A stretch of DNA of 36,624 bases from an uncultured Lactobacillus sp. Lineage in GTDB: Bacteria; Bacillota; Bacilli; Lactobacillales; Lactobacillaceae. Shown in pieces: positions 16,579 through 25,448 of this stretch (positions are counted from its first letter, which is position 1; the number at the start of each line of letters is the position of its first letter). The stretch lies in assembly GCA_945873395.1 (NCBI GenBank), contig CAMCCW010000006.1, positions 1 to 36,624 of the forward strand. Reading direction: 5' to 3'. Under the pieces are notes generated by a model. It did not search any database. It was not told where the DNA came from and worked only from the letters and a program-made list of their open reading frames with translations. Position numbers and translations under genes: made by a program.

Positions 16579-17442
16579 ATGATTCATGAGCTGCAAAACA
16601 ACCCTAACCTGACCGGGCAGGTTCGCCTGATCGAGAACATCACCTATGCTGCTGTGGCGGGTCGTCCGCTCAAGATGCAAATCTTAGCACCATGGACGCA
16701 ACGCTACCCCAAGCAATATCACACGGATCCCCGGCCCCTGATCGTCTTCGTCCAGGGAAGCTCCTGGCGAACGGGCAAGATGGGGGAGGAGATTCCCCAG
16801 CTGGTTCAATTCGTCAAGCATGGTTACGTGGTTGCCACGGTCCAACACCGCAGCGCCGTCGATGGCTTTGGCTTTCCGGCCTTCTTAAAGGATGTGAAGA
16901 CGGCAATCCGTTTCCTGCGGCACAAGGCTAGCAAGTATGCGATTGATCCGCACCGGGTGGCCATCTGGGGAACATCATCTGGGGCCAACGCTGCTATGCT
17001 AGTGGGGTTGACCGGGGATGATCCGCGCTACCGGACCCATTTGTATGCTCATGAGTCTGATCGAGTGGACGCGGTGGTTTCCTGCTTTGCTCCGATGGAT
17101 GTGGCTGATACCTTTGAGGCGTCGGCTAAGATTCCCGGCAACAAGCTCCTCCAGTTCTGCCTGTTTGGCCCCGATACTGCTAAGTGGCCAGAGCTGAAGG
17201 CGGAGATGAGTCCGTTGGCTGTTGCCAAGCCAGGGCAAGACTACCCGTCGTTCCTGCTGCTGCACGGGGATGCTGACCAGGTGGTTCCTTACCATGAGAT
17301 GGTTGACATGTACGAAAAGTTGAACCAAGATGGGTACGATGTGACGGCCTACCGGGTGAAGGGGGCCAATCACGAACGTGACTTCTGGAGCCAACCGGTC
17401 TACGATGTTATTCGTGATTACATTGATCAAAAAGTAAAATAA
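16579..17442 (+). CDS. Alpha/beta hydrolase (BD-FAE/esterase-like)
   Basis: The protein has 287 residues and no signal peptide. The nucleophile elbow GTSSG (Ser133), an acid in HGDADQVV (Asp233) and a His in GANHERDFW (His265) form a complete catalytic triad. The oxyanion strand FVQGSSW (about residues 57-63) replaces the HGGG of the hormone-sensitive lipase group and resembles the bacterial BD-FAE-like carboxylesterases. The substrate is unknown; an ester of a sugar or small acid is likely. Its ATG follows immediately after the mutase stop codon (TAAATG), and there is no strong RBS of its own, which suggests translational coupling. A shared terminator follows. Confidence 0.8.
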   Translation: MIHELQNNPNLTGQVRLIENITYAAVAGRPLKMQILAPWTQRYPKQYHTDPRPLIVFVQGSSWRTGKMGEEIPQLVQFVKHGYVVATVQHRSAVDGFGFPAFLKDVKTAIRFLRHKASKYAIDPHRVAIWGTSSGANAAMLVGLTGDDPRYRTHLYAHESDRVDAVVSCFAPMDVADTFEASAKIPGNKLLQFCLFGPDTAKWPELKAEMSPLAVAKPGQDYPSFLLLHGDADQVVPYHEMVDMYEKLNQDGYDVTAYRVKGANHERDFWSQPVYDVIRDYIDQKVK

Positions 17443-17444
17443 AC

Positions 17445-17476
17445 TAAAAAAGATACCGAATTTCCGGTATCTTTTT
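17445..17476. terminator. Bidirectional terminator between the hydrolase gene and pepC
   Basis: GATACCG (17452-17458) pairs with CGGTATC (17465-17471), with A and T runs on both outer sides. It serves both the plus-strand hydrolase gene and the minus-strand pepC. Confidence 0.85.
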
Positions 17477-17499
17477 GTTTACACTAAATTGTATATCCC

Positions 17500-18840
17500 T
17501 TAGGCCAGGGTACCCATTGGATCCCATGGCTTCAGGACGATTGGGTCTTGGGCCTGGGCCTTGCGTTGCTTGTCAGAAAGGTACTTCTTGTTGATGACGA
17601 TCTGGTAGCAGTACTTGTCCATCCAGTCATCACTCATCACGAAGTAACCCTTGTGGCCGACCTTGTTACCCCAGGAGTTTTCAACCTTCCACTTGGTTGG
17701 CTTACCGTCGACGATATCGACCCCGGTCAGAACCATCGCGTGGTCCATCATGCTCTGGCCGTAATCAAGGGCGTCCGCCTTGGTCATGTCCAGGTCCATG
17801 TCGAAGAGGGCGTTGTAATCATAGGTGTTTAAGGCCATGATCCCGAGCTTAGTTTCGGAGTACTGAACGACATCGGAGCCGAACCAAACACTCTCGCCGT
17901 GCTTAAGCTGCTCGATGGCCAGGTCCTTGAATTCATCCATTGGCAGGTTCAGGTGCTTGATCTGCCGACCGCCGACCACGTTACCGAGCATGTCGATGGT
18001 GTAGGTCTTGTGGTACTTCTTGTCAGCGGTTGGGGCCTGGATGATGGAAACGTAGTCGTTAAGGTTCCAGCCGATGTACTTCTTGAAGAATTCCCGTGGA
18101 GTCAGGTTAGCGTCGCGGTGGTATTCGTTGTCCTTCTTGGTCCGGTATTCGAAGTCGAAGTGGGTGCTTGGTTCACCAAAGGCGTAGGCCAGCATCCGGT
18201 AGACCTCATTCAGCATCGTCGTCCGTTTAGCATCCAGCTCATCCTGACTGGCATTGTCCTCGTTAACCATCTTACGGAGGATGACGGCATCGTGACGCAA
18301 CTTGTTGTTAAGGACGCTGTCAATGCCCCGGGAGTTGTTGGAGTTAAATGATTCCGGCATGGCGGACTTTGGCATAACCCCGTACTTCTCGATCAACGCA
18401 CAGAGCATATCCCACTGACCACCGTCGTTTTGGGGTTCAGCCATCAGCCAGGCGACCTTACGACTATCTGTGGCCTTGTGGGCTGTCTTCAGGACGTTTT
18501 CGTAGAAGTAGTTAGCCTTTTCAAACTTGTCCCAGAAGAACTGGTAGGACTGGGAGAGTTCAAAGTCATCCGGCAGGTTGTACTTCTGCTGCATTTCGTG
18601 GCGCATGGTGTTTAAGGCGGCAAACATCCAGCAGCGGCCGGACTGCTTCTGATCGGCAACGTCCCCGGTTTTTAGGTCAATTGAGAAGTGGGGATCGTTG
18701 TCCTGAATAGAGTGCCAATTGAAGCTGGCGTTGCGGACCCCGTTCTTGGTGACCGCATTTTCGATCACGTGACTGTCACGGCGGTTATCGTAATCGGCGC
18801 GGAAACGTTTGATATCATCTTTTTTAATCTTAAAAGCCAT
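17500..18840 (-). CDS. pepC: Aminopeptidase C (bleomycin hydrolase family, peptidase C1B)
   Basis: The protein has 446 residues, the normal length for PepC of lactic acid bacteria. The papain-type triad is intact: Cys70 in QSGRCWMFA, His367 in MDHAMVLTG and Asn388 in VENSWG. The C-terminal tail KPWDPMGTLA is the conserved arm that reaches into the active site of the hexamer and limits it to aminopeptidase action. It is cytosolic and has no signal peptide. It releases N-terminal residues from imported peptides, part of the proteolytic pathway of lactobacilli. The RBS GAGGAGGT lies before the ATG, and TATAAT is found 32 bases upstream. Confidence 0.97.
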   Translation of the reverse strand: MAFKIKKDDIKRFRADYDNRRDSHVIENAVTKNGVRNASFNWHSIQDNDPHFSIDLKTGDVADQKQSGRCWMFAALNTMRHEMQQKYNLPDDFELSQSYQFFWDKFEKANYFYENVLKTAHKATDSRKVAWLMAEPQNDGGQWDMLCALIEKYGVMPKSAMPESFNSNNSRGIDSVLNNKLRHDAVILRKMVNEDNASQDELDAKRTTMLNEVYRMLAYAFGEPSTHFDFEYRTKKDNEYHRDANLTPREFFKKYIGWNLNDYVSIIQAPTADKKYHKTYTIDMLGNVVGGRQIKHLNLPMDEFKDLAIEQLKHGESVWFGSDVVQYSETKLGIMALNTYDYNALFDMDLDMTKADALDYGQSMMDHAMVLTGVDIVDGKPTKWKVENSWGNKVGHKGYFVMSDDWMDKYCYQIVINKKYLSDKQRKAQAQDPIVLKPWDPMGTLA

Positions 18841-18871
18841 AAAAAGACCTCCTCAGTGTTCTTACTATTCT

Positions 18872-18877
18872 ATTATA
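18872..18877 (-). promoter_or_regulatory. -10 box of pepC
   Basis: The minus strand reads TATAAT here, with a partial -35 (TTTCCC) at 17-base spacing and GAGGAGGT between it and the ATG. Confidence 0.55.
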
Positions 18878-18941
18878 GGGGAATCGGCGAACGGGGGAAA
18901 GCCTGACCGCTTATCGTTACCGAGTGTTAAGGAAATGCAAG

Positions 18942-18978
18942 AAAAAGAGCCCTCAGCAATGTGCTGGGAGCTCGATTT
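18942..18978 (-). terminator. Terminator of rpiA
   Basis: On the minus strand, GAGCTCCCAGCA pairs with TGCTGAGGGCTC around a short loop, then a run of five U (A run at 18942-18946 on the plus strand). It is 21 bases after the rpiA stop codon. Confidence 0.85.
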
Positions 18979-18998
18979 TCGATTATAGAAATTTAATT

Positions 18999-19682
18999 TT
19001 AACGGGCGTGGAGAACCTTAGGACCCTCGTCGGTACCGACAATAACGTCGTTAACCCGGTTGAGGAAGAGACCAGTTTCGACGATACCAACCATGTGAAT
19101 CAGTTCATCGGCCAGAGCAGCTGGATGGTCGATCTCTTCAAGGTGGAGGTCGATGATGTAGTTGTTCTCGTCGGTACGGAACTTTTTGTCACCGTCCATC
19201 CGCCAAGTTGGCTTGTAGCCCTTCTTCTCCAGGCGGGCAAAGACGTGTTGGCTACCGAATGGGATAACTTCGACTGGAAGTGGGAACTTGCCCAGCTTGT
19301 GGACCAGCTTGCTTTGGTCAACGATCCACATTACCTTGTCGGAAGCGTTAGCGACGATCTTTTCCCAGAGGAGGGCGCCACCGCCACCCTTGATGCCTTG
19401 GAAGTCGTCGCTGATCTCGTCAGCCCCGTCGATGGTCAGGTCGATGTGGTCGACGTCATCGAGATTCTTAATGGTGATACCAAGGCTCTCGGCCTGCTTG
19501 GTAGTCCGGCTGGAAGTCGTTACCCCGATGATGTTGGTCAGGTTACCGGCTTGGACCTGCTTACCGAGTTCGTCGACCATGTAACGGACGGTGGACCCGG
19601 TTCCGAGGCCGACAATCATGCCGGACTTAATGTACTTGACTGATTCCTTACCCGTTTGGGCCTTTAATTCGTCTTGATTCAT
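18999..19682 (-). CDS. rpiA: Ribose-5-phosphate isomerase A
   Basis: It converts ribulose-5-phosphate to ribose-5-phosphate in the pentose phosphate/phosphoketolase route. The protein has 227 residues, as usual for RpiA. Family motifs are present: GLGTGSTV (phosphate loop), TIDGADE with the active-site acids, [11 protein letters not shown] with the catalytic Lys/Glu region. I chose the ATG at 19682 (MNQDELKAQ) rather than a longer in-frame opening at 19793 because AGGAGGAA lies just upstream and the family begins there. The longer frame overlaps the acetyltransferase gene. The gene follows that gene by 17 bases and is probably co-transcribed. Confidence 0.96.
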   Translation of the reverse strand: MNQDELKAQTGKESVKYIKSGMIVGLGTGSTVRYMVDELGKQVQAGNLTNIIGVTTSSRTTKQAESLGITIKNLDDVDHIDLTIDGADEISDDFQGIKGGGGALLWEKIVANASDKVMWIVDQSKLVHKLGKFPLPVEVIPFGSQHVFARLEKKGYKPTWRMDGDKKFRTDENNYIIDLHLEEIDHPAALADELIHMVGIVETGLFLNRVNDVIVGTDEGPKVLHAR

Positions 19683-19699
19683 TGAACATTCCTCCTGTG

Positions 19700-20008
19700 C
19701 TAAAAACGATCTTCTGGTAATAACAAACGCTGGTATTCCGGATGCAGCTTGAACTGCTGAGTTGCGTAGGGACACATCAGCTTGACGGTCCATCCCTGGT
19801 CGCTGGCGTATTTGATAAAACGTTTTACGAGAACGGCAGCAATCCCCTTACCACGGTAGTCAGGATGGACAAAGGTGCGTTCGACAACAACCCGGTCGGG
19901 GTAGCCATCGACAGCAGGAAAGCTGATCTCACCGACAAATGGCTGGTGGTCGTCGCTAGCAACAATCCGGTGATCCTCAATTTGATATTGCAAAGTGATC
20001 ACATCCAT
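19700..20008 (-). CDS. Small GNAT-family N-acetyltransferase (YjdJ/NATD1-like)
   Basis: The protein has 102 residues. It matches the short single-domain acetyltransferase-like family with an EISFPAVDG strand, [21 protein letters not shown] (acetyl-CoA-binding RGKG loop near residues 52-55) and a C-terminal CPYA...HPEYQRLL motif. The full-length GNAT fold is not present, which is normal for this subfamily. The acceptor is unknown. It is the first gene of a two-gene unit with rpiA. The RBS (AAGGA) is about 13 bases from the ATG, a long spacing. Confidence 0.8.
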   Translation of the reverse strand: MDVITLQYQIEDHRIVASDDHQPFVGEISFPAVDGYPDRVVVERTFVHPDYRGKGIAAVLVKRFIKYASDQGWTVKLMCPYATQQFKLHPEYQRLLLPEDRF

Positions 20009-20079
20009 TCAATGTCAATTTTCCTTAAAGTAATCTCAAAAGTCAAGCCTAAGCAATACCATTAGCAAAGGTTCTATCT

Positions 20080-20085
20080 TATAAT
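20080..20085 (+). promoter_or_regulatory. -10 box of the dut-radA-yacL unit
   Basis: TATAAT, 38 bases before the dut ATG, with a weak -35 (TACCAT) at 17-base spacing. AGGTG follows as RBS. Confidence 0.5.
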
Positions 20086-20122
20086 ATTTAAATAGTAATT
20101 CAAAATCGATGAGGTGAATGTA

Positions 20123-20659
20123 ATGAAACGCGGATTTAAGGTGGTTTCAAAGAGACGGGAACAGGGAATCAACTTGCCCCAGCGCCAGACGGCCAACGCG
20201 GCTGGTTATGACTTCGAGGCGGCGGAGGACTTTACCCTGCCATCCATCTGGAAGGGAAACTTCATCAAGGCGCTTTGGACTATCCACCAACAGAAGAAGT
20301 TGACGGATACCGACTTTACGGCTGCCGATGCCGCCTTGAAACCCTACTTAGTGCCAACCGGGATCAAGGCCTACATGCAGCCAAACGAGTTTCTCCTGCT
20401 GGCTGACCGGTCGAGTGGGCCCCTGAAGCGGCGGCTGGTTCTGCCAAACGGGGTCGGAATCGTGGATGCCGACTACTATGATAATGACAGCAACGAAGGG
20501 GAGATCTTCTTCCAGCTGATCAACTACGGCCTTCGTGACTACCACATCAAGAAGGGTGAGCGAATCGGGCAGGGGATCTTCATCCCTTACCTACTTGCCG
20601 ATGATGAGAAGCAACCAACTGCCCAGCGGACGGGCGGTTTCGGCTCAACCCAAAAGTAA
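20123..20659 (+). CDS. dut: dUTP diphosphatase (trimeric dUTPase)
   Basis: It hydrolyses dUTP to dUMP and pyrophosphate, keeping uracil out of DNA and supplying dTMP synthesis. All five motifs are visible: NAAGYDFEA (1), DRSSGPLKRRL (2), NGVGIVDADYYDN (3, with the catalytic Asp and Tyr), ERIGQGIF (4) and RTGGFGST (5, the flexible C-terminal arm). The length is 178 residues against about 145-150 for the usual enzyme; an insert of about 35-40 residues lies between motifs 1 and 2 (about residues 42-80). I chose ATG 20123 because AGGTG is 7 bases upstream; the GTG at 20114 is part of that RBS. radA follows after 12 bases. Confidence 0.93.
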   Translation: MKRGFKVVSKRREQGINLPQRQTANAAGYDFEAAEDFTLPSIWKGNFIKALWTIHQQKKLTDTDFTAADAALKPYLVPTGIKAYMQPNEFLLLADRSSGPLKRRLVLPNGVGIVDADYYDNDSNEGEIFFQLINYGLRDYHIKKGERIGQGIFIPYLLADDEKQPTAQRTGGFGSTQK

Positions 20660-20671
20660 GGAGCAATAATA

Positions 20672-22048
20672 ATGGCAAAGGTAAGAACACAGTATGTTTG
20701 CCAAAACTGCGGCTATAACTCCCCGCGTTACCTGGGCCGCTGCCCAAACTGTGGGGAGTGGAACACCTTCGTCGAGGAGCAGGTGCAAAGCGGTGGTTCA
20801 TCAGCCACCAAGGCCAAGACGACGACTCTGACCGGCCTAGTGTCCAAACCGCAGAAGATCAGTGAAATCAACAGTCAGGAGACGCCCCGGGTAAAGACGC
20901 GGCTCAATGAACTCAACCGGGTCCTTGGTGGCGGGATCGTCCCGGGCTCCCTGATCCTGATCGGTGGGGACCCCGGAATCGGTAAGTCGACCCTCCTCCT
21001 CCAGGTCTCTGGACAGCTGAGCGATGACCACCACAAGGTTCTCTACGTCTCGGGGGAAGAGAGCGGCACCCAGATTAAGATGCGGGCCGAACGCCTCCAT
21101 GTGGCCGGGGATAACTTCTACGTTTACCCCGAAACCAACATGGACAGTATCCGCGACACGATCCGGGATCTCAAGCCAGAATTTGTCGTAATTGACTCCG
21201 TGCAGACGATGCAAGCCACGGACGTCAACTCCGCGATCGGGAGTGTCTCCCAGATCCGTGAGGTGACTGCCCAGCTGATGCAAATTGCCAAGAGCAACAA
21301 CATCACGATCTTCGTGGTGGGCCATGTCACCAAGGGCGGGGCGCTCGCGGGTCCTAAGATTTTGGAGCACATGGTGGACACGGTTCTCTACTTTGAGGGG
21401 GACCTGCACCACACCTACCGGATTCTGCGCTCGGTGAAGAACCGTTTCGGCTCCACCAACGAGCTGGGGATCTTCGAGATGCATACGAACGGGCTGACCG
21501 AGGTCAAGAACCCGTCTGAGATCTTCCTGGAGGAACGCCTGCGTGACGCTACCGGGTCTGCCGTGGTGGTTTCACTAGAGGGGACCCGGCCGATCCTGGT
21601 CGAAATCCAGGCCCTGGTGACGCCAACGGTCTACGGTAACGCGCAGCGAACCGCTACCGGTCTGAGCCGGAACCGTGTATCATTGATTATGGCGGTGCTG
21701 GAGAAGCGGGCCAACCTGATGCTGCAGAATCAGGACGCTTACCTGAAGGCGGCCGGGGGAGTCAAACTGGACGAACCAGCGATCGACCTGGCCATTGCCG
21801 TATCGATTGCGTCGAGTTACCGTGACAAGGGGACCCGCCCGAGCGATGCCTTCGTCGGTGAAGTCGGGCTGACCGGTGAAATTCGCCGGGTCAACCGGAT
21901 TGAGCAGCGGGTGGCCGAGGCGCAGAAGCTGGGCTTCCAGCGGATCTTCGTGCCAAAGAACAACCTGAAGGGTTGGAACCCGCCGACCGGCATTGAGGTC
22001 ATCGGGGTAACCACCCTGCGTGAGGCTCTGCGCCTGGCACTGGCCTAA
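20672..22048 (+). CDS. radA: DNA repair protein RadA/Sms
   Basis: The protein has 458 residues with the classic layout: an N-terminal zinc finger (Cys10, Cys13, Cys24, Cys27), a RecA-like ATPase with Walker [11 protein letters not shown] (about 98-107) and the KNRFGSTNE motif, and a C-terminal Lon-protease-like domain without protease activity. RadA is a branch-migration helicase that works with RecA in recombinational repair and natural transformation. The ATG follows AAGGAG with 8-base spacing. It is co-oriented with dut (12-base gap) and yacL (24-base gap), as in many Bacilli. Confidence 0.98.
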   Translation: MAKVRTQYVCQNCGYNSPRYLGRCPNCGEWNTFVEEQVQSGGSSATKAKTTTLTGLVSKPQKISEINSQETPRVKTRLNELNRVLGGGIVPGSLILIGGDPGIGKSTLLLQVSGQLSDDHHKVLYVSGEESGTQIKMRAERLHVAGDNFYVYPETNMDSIRDTIRDLKPEFVVIDSVQTMQATDVNSAIGSVSQIREVTAQLMQIAKSNNITIFVVGHVTKGGALAGPKILEHMVDTVLYFEGDLHHTYRILRSVKNRFGSTNELGIFEMHTNGLTEVKNPSEIFLEERLRDATGSAVVVSLEGTRPILVEIQALVTPTVYGNAQRTATGLSRNRVSLIMAVLEKRANLMLQNQDAYLKAAGGVKLDEPAIDLAIAVSIASSYRDKGTRPSDAFVGEVGLTGEIRRVNRIEQRVAEAQKLGFQRIFVPKNNLKGWNPPTGIEVIGVTTLREALRLALA

Positions 22049-22072
22049 AAATTTAATAAAGGAGGAACCAAA

Positions 22073-23245
22073 ATGCGAAAACGGATTGTAGTTGCAATCT
22101 ACGTCCTGGTTGGGGCAATGGTCGGTTTCTACTATCTCCCCCTACTGTGGGACGTGTTAAAATTGCACTTTGCACTCCCGTTGTTGGTATTCTTAGATAT
22201 TATTATCGGTGCACTTATTTTCTGGCTGCTAGGATTGCTATTGGCCAAACCAACAATGAGACTGCTGACGCAAATTGAGCGGGAACTGACACAAAAGAAC
22301 CCGCTCTACCTGATTTTCGGTGCTTTGTTGACGATCCTCGGTTTGATCTTGGCGGTATTGATTTCGATCCCGCTCTGGCAGACCAACATTCCGGTGGTCA
22401 ACAATGTCTTACCGATCCTGTTGATGCTGCTGTTCAGCTACCTGGGCTTTCGGATTGGGACCACCCGGATAGACGAATGGAAGAAGTTGTTAACCCGGAA
22501 AGCCCAGCACAACGATGATAATGGTGAGATGATTGACCGCCATGATGCCAACTACCACCATTACAAGATCCTGGATACCAACATCCTGATTGACGGGCGG
22601 ATCTATGACCTGGTCAAGACCGGTTTCCTGGAAGGAACCCTGCTGGTACCTAACTTTGTTCTCTATGAGTTACAATATATTGCTGACTCTGGCGAGAGTA
22701 TCAAGCGGGTACGGGGCCGGCGTGGATTGGACATCTTAAACAAGCTGCGGAGCGAGAAGATCGTACCGATTGAGATGTACGAGGGTGACTTCGAAGATAT
22801 CCCTGAGGTTGACAGCAAGTTGATTGCACTGGCCAAGAAGGTCAACGGGGCCATCGTTACTAATGACTACAACCTCAACAAGGTGATTCAGTCCCAGAAC
22901 GTCGATGTCTTGAACATCAACAACCTGGCTAAGTCACTGCGGCCCCGGGTAATTCCGGGTGAGACCCTCAAAGTCGTGGTCGTCAAGAAGGGGACCGAAC
23001 GACAGCAAGGGGTTGCCTACCTGGACGACGGGACGATGGTCGTGGTCGAGGATGGCCGCTACTTCATGAACAAGCCGATTGAAGTTGAGGTCACCAGTGC
23101 CCTGCAGACGGATGCCGGTCGGATGATCTTTGCCCGGCCACTGCACTCCCAGCGGGGAATTGACGAGCAGTCCAAGACGGATGACAAGTCTAAGGGCAGT
23201 GACAAGCCCAAGGACAAGGGGCATTCCAATAATTCAAAGAAGTAA
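22073..23245 (+). CDS. yacL: Membrane-anchored PIN/TRAM domain protein (YacL family)
   Basis: The protein has 390 residues. Four hydrophobic segments in the first ~135 residues are followed by a PIN domain (about 165-285; acidic residues in ILDTNILIDGR, EVDSK and TNDYN) and a TRAM domain (about 300-375) with the PGETLKV and DGTMVVVEDG motifs. A Lys/Ser/Asp-rich tail closes the protein. PIN domains are Mg-dependent RNases and TRAM domains bind RNA, so a membrane-bound RNase is likely, but its substrate is not established. The RBS AAAGGAGGAA is strong. In many Bacilli it lies between radA and gltX; here gltX is absent from the next position. Confidence 0.9.
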   Translation: MRKRIVVAIYVLVGAMVGFYYLPLLWDVLKLHFALPLLVFLDIIIGALIFWLLGLLLAKPTMRLLTQIERELTQKNPLYLIFGALLTILGLILAVLISIPLWQTNIPVVNNVLPILLMLLFSYLGFRIGTTRIDEWKKLLTRKAQHNDDNGEMIDRHDANYHHYKILDTNILIDGRIYDLVKTGFLEGTLLVPNFVLYELQYIADSGESIKRVRGRRGLDILNKLRSEKIVPIEMYEGDFEDIPEVDSKLIALAKKVNGAIVTNDYNLNKVIQSQNVDVLNINNLAKSLRPRVIPGETLKVVVVKKGTERQQGVAYLDDGTMVVVEDGRYFMNKPIEVEVTSALQTDAGRMIFARPLHSQRGIDEQSKTDDKSKGSDKPKDKGHSNNSKK

Positions 23246-23250
23246 ATAGA

Positions 23251-23284
23251 AAAAGGAGATCGCACGCGGCGATCTCCTTTTTTA
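23251..23284 (+). terminator. Terminator of the dut-radA-yacL unit
   Basis: AAGGAGATCGC pairs with GCGATCTCCTT, followed by TTTTTT. It ends the upstream unit before the intergenic RNA candidate. Confidence 0.9.
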
Positions 23285-23297
23285 GGTCAAAATAGCC

Positions 23298-23456
23298 AAA
23301 AGAAAAGGACGGCCTGGGATCAGCCGCCCTCGATAATAGGGAGTATTACGAAAACTTGGGGGAGATTTCGTAATGATTATTTTTTCGGTTACTATTGGGA
23401 GGAGTAATTGAAAAATAATAGGTTTCATTGATGTAGCAAAGCTCTTTCTTTACTAC
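23298..23456 (-). ncRNA. Candidate small regulatory RNA with C-rich loops
   Basis: Read on the minus strand, the gap between yacL and cysS has: TATAAT at 23466-23461; a 9-bp stem-loop at the predicted 5' end (23456-23433, one G-U pair, 6-base loop); a small stem TTACT/AGTAA with loop CCTCCCAAT (23407-23389); a perfect 9-bp stem ATTACGAAA/TTTCGTAAT (23374-23345) with loop TCTCCCCCAAGT; and a 7-bp GC stem (23329-23307) followed by TTTTCTTTT, which is a terminator on this strand. Expected transcript is about 155 nt. UCCC-type motifs in loops are typical of Gram-positive RNAs that pair with Shine-Dalgarno sequences (S. aureus Rsa RNAs, streptococcal csRNAs). No known Rfam family is recognised. 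The -35 is weak. Confidence 0.5.
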
Positions 23457-23460
23457 GCTT

Positions 23461-23466
23461 ATTATA
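23461..23466 (-). promoter_or_regulatory. -10 box of the candidate small RNA
   Basis: Minus strand TATAAT; the start point expected at about 23455 coincides with the 5' stem-loop. The -35 (TTTCTT at 16 bases) is poor. Confidence 0.4.
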
Positions 23467-23558
23467 CTAACAGTAGAATGTGAAGAAATTATGACCAAAG
23501 TCTTAAAGAACTTTTCAAGTGCCGAAATTCTCAATGGGGCGCGGACAAGGACGGTTTG

Positions 23559-23567
23559 TGGTAAGAT
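23559..23567 (+). promoter_or_regulatory. Extended -10 candidate for cysS
   Basis: TGGTAAGAT, 42 bases before the cysS ATG. No clear -35 and no T-box motif in the leader. Confidence 0.4.
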
Positions 23568-23609
23568 TAAGGAAGCAATTTGCAAGTAAATTATGAGGGA
23601 GCAGATAAT

Positions 23610-25022
23610 ATGCTAACGATCTATAATACGTTGACAAGAAAAAAGGAAGAGTTTAAGCCGCTACATCCAGGCGTTGTTAACATGTATGTCTGTGGCCCAA
23701 CGGTTTACAATTATATTCACATCGGCAATGCCCGTTCAGCAATTGCCTTTGACACGGTGCGGCGCTACCTTGAATTCAAGGGCTACAAGGTCAACTATGT
23801 CTCCAACTTCACTGACGTTGATGACAAGATGATCAAGGCAGCCCACGAGCAGGGAATCACGGTGCCCCAGCTGGCGGAGAAGTACATCAACGCCTTCATG
23901 GAGGACACGACGGCCATTAACATTGAGCCGGCAACCCTGCACCCGCGGGCAACGGAAAACATCCCGGACATCATCAAGTTTGTCAGCGGCTTAATTGATA
24001 AGGGCTATGCCTACGCAAAGGCCGGTGACGTTTACTACCGAGCCCGGAAGTTCAAGCACTACGGTCAGTTGTCCGGTCAATCAATTGATGACCTTGAAGT
24101 TGGGGCCAGCGAACACGTCAGCGCCGATGAGGTCGATAAGAAGGAAGACCCGATGGACTTTGCTCTCTGGAAGGCCGCTAAGCCCGGTGAAATCAGTTGG
24201 GATTCCCCATGGGGTAAGGGCCGTCCCGGTTGGCACATTGAGTGCTCCGTGATGTCCACCAAGTACCTCGGCAAGACCATTGATATTCATGCCGGTGGAC
24301 AGGACCTGGAGTTCCCACACCACGAAAACGAGATTGCTCAGAGTGAGGCGGAAAACGGTCAGCAGTTTGTCCGTTACTGGATGCACAACGGTTTTGTCAC
24401 CATCGGTAAGGACAATGAGAAGATGAGCAAGTCCTTGCACAACTTCATCACCGTCCACGACATCATCAAGAAGGTTGACCCCCAGGTGCTGCGTTTCTTC
24501 ATGGCAACAACCCAGTACCGGCGGCCAATCCAGTACAGTGAGGACAACCTGGTTGATGCCAAGAACAACCTTGACCACATCCAGACGGCCTACGACAACC
24601 TGACCTACCGGGAACAGGATGCCCAGACTGGTGGGGACGCCGATGTTGACGCCAAGTTGGCCGAATTCAAGCAGCGTTTCACCGATGCCATGGATGATGA
24701 CATTAACGTTCAAAACGGGATCGCTGTGGTTTACGAACTGGTCAAGTACGCTAACGTCTATGCCCAAAAAGATCAGGTCAACGCTGATGCCCTGGCGGAT
24801 TTGAAGTCGACCCTGGCAACGCTGATGAGTATCTTCGGGGTTAAGCTGACGGCATCTGATAACCAAATCGATGACGACCAGATCAAGCAGCTGATTGAAG
24901 AACGGAATGAGGCCCGCAAGAACAAGGACTTCGCCCGTAGTGACCAAATTCGGGACGACCTGAAGAAGCAGGGGATTATTCTTGAGGATACCCCCCAGGG
25001 AACCCGGTACAAGAAGGAGTAG
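23610..25022 (+). CDS. cysS: Cysteinyl-tRNA synthetase
   Basis: This class I aminoacyl-tRNA synthetase charges tRNA-Cys. The protein has 470 residues from the ATG at 23610. Cys28 in VCGPTVY and the ECSVM and HHENE segments supply the zinc ligands that select cysteine. HIGN (37-40) and KMSKSLHN are the ATP-binding signature motifs. I chose 23610 (MLTIYN) over the TTG at 23580 because GAGGGAG lies 8 bases upstream of it. It heads a unit with mrnC (12-base gap) and rlmB. No tRNA-responsive T-box leader is seen, so regulation differs from that of many Bacilli synthetase genes. Confidence 0.98.
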   Translation: MLTIYNTLTRKKEEFKPLHPGVVNMYVCGPTVYNYIHIGNARSAIAFDTVRRYLEFKGYKVNYVSNFTDVDDKMIKAAHEQGITVPQLAEKYINAFMEDTTAINIEPATLHPRATENIPDIIKFVSGLIDKGYAYAKAGDVYYRARKFKHYGQLSGQSIDDLEVGASEHVSADEVDKKEDPMDFALWKAAKPGEISWDSPWGKGRPGWHIECSVMSTKYLGKTIDIHAGGQDLEFPHHENEIAQSEAENGQQFVRYWMHNGFVTIGKDNEKMSKSLHNFITVHDIIKKVDPQVLRFFMATTQYRRPIQYSEDNLVDAKNNLDHIQTAYDNLTYREQDAQTGGDADVDAKLAEFKQRFTDAMDDDINVQNGIAVVYELVKYANVYAQKDQVNADALADLKSTLATLMSIFGVKLTASDNQIDDDQIKQLIEERNEARKNKDFARSDQIRDDLKKQGIILEDTPQGTRYKKE

Positions 25023-25034
25023 TTTTTAATTACA

Positions 25035-25448
25035 ATGGAAAAAGCAGACTATCGACAACTAAACGGCATCGCCCTGGCCTACCTCGGTGATGCGGTCTAC
25101 GAGGTGTTTATTCGCCAACACCTGTTGAGCACGGGACTGAGTAAACCGACTAAGCTCCAGCACATTGCCACCCACTATGTTTCGGCGAAGGCTCAGGCGG
25201 CATTGATCGACCTGATGAAGCAAGACGAACTGTTGACCGACGAAGAGTGGGCCTACTTCAAGCGGGGTCGCAACGCCAACAGTCATACCCATGCCAAGCA
25301 TACCGCCGTTTTGACCTACCGGATCTCGACCGGTTTTGAGGCTTTAATGGGTTACCTCCAGCTCTCGGGCCAGCAGGAACGGTTGAACGAACTGGCAGAA
25401 TGGTGCATCAAACAAGTGGAAGTGGGGCGGACAAAGCATGAAGACTGA
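25035..25448 (+). CDS. mrnC: Mini-ribonuclease III
   Basis: The protein has 137 residues: an RNase III catalytic domain without the double-stranded-RNA-binding domain. The signature [17 protein letters not shown] includes the catalytic Asp and the downstream acidic positions. Family role: maturation of 23S rRNA ends. It follows cysS closely (12 bases) and its last 11 bases overlap the start of rlmB, so cysS-mrnC-rlmB are expressed as one unit. The RBS is the AAGGAG inside the end of cysS, at a long distance. Confidence 0.93.
   Translation: MEKADYRQLNGIALAYLGDAVYEVFIRQHLLSTGLSKPTKLQHIATHYVSAKAQAALIDLMKQDELLTDEEWAYFKRGRNANSHTHAKHTAVLTYRISTGFEALMGYLQLSGQQERLNELAEWCIKQVEVGRTKHED

Noticed and set aside
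17548-18615. Plus-strand frames opposite pepC (94, 150 and 61 codons)
   Set aside because: They are shadows of a strongly supported peptidase gene on the other strand.
19683-19793. Longer N-terminus for rpiA from an upstream in-frame ATG
   Set aside because: The extension overlaps the acetyltransferase gene and does not look like RpiA; AGGAGGAA precedes ATG 19682.
23346-23585. 79-codon minus-strand frame in the same gap
   Set aside because: It has no RBS and no family, and it crosses the promoter-like region and the hairpins.
23284-23609. T-box riboswitch before cysS
   Set aside because: No T-box sequence (AGGGTGGNACCGCG type) and no terminator just before cysS; the hairpins fit the minus strand better.
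24081-24947. 288-codon minus-strand frame opposite cysS
   Set aside because: It is an antisense shadow of a conserved synthetase gene with no RBS or domain.
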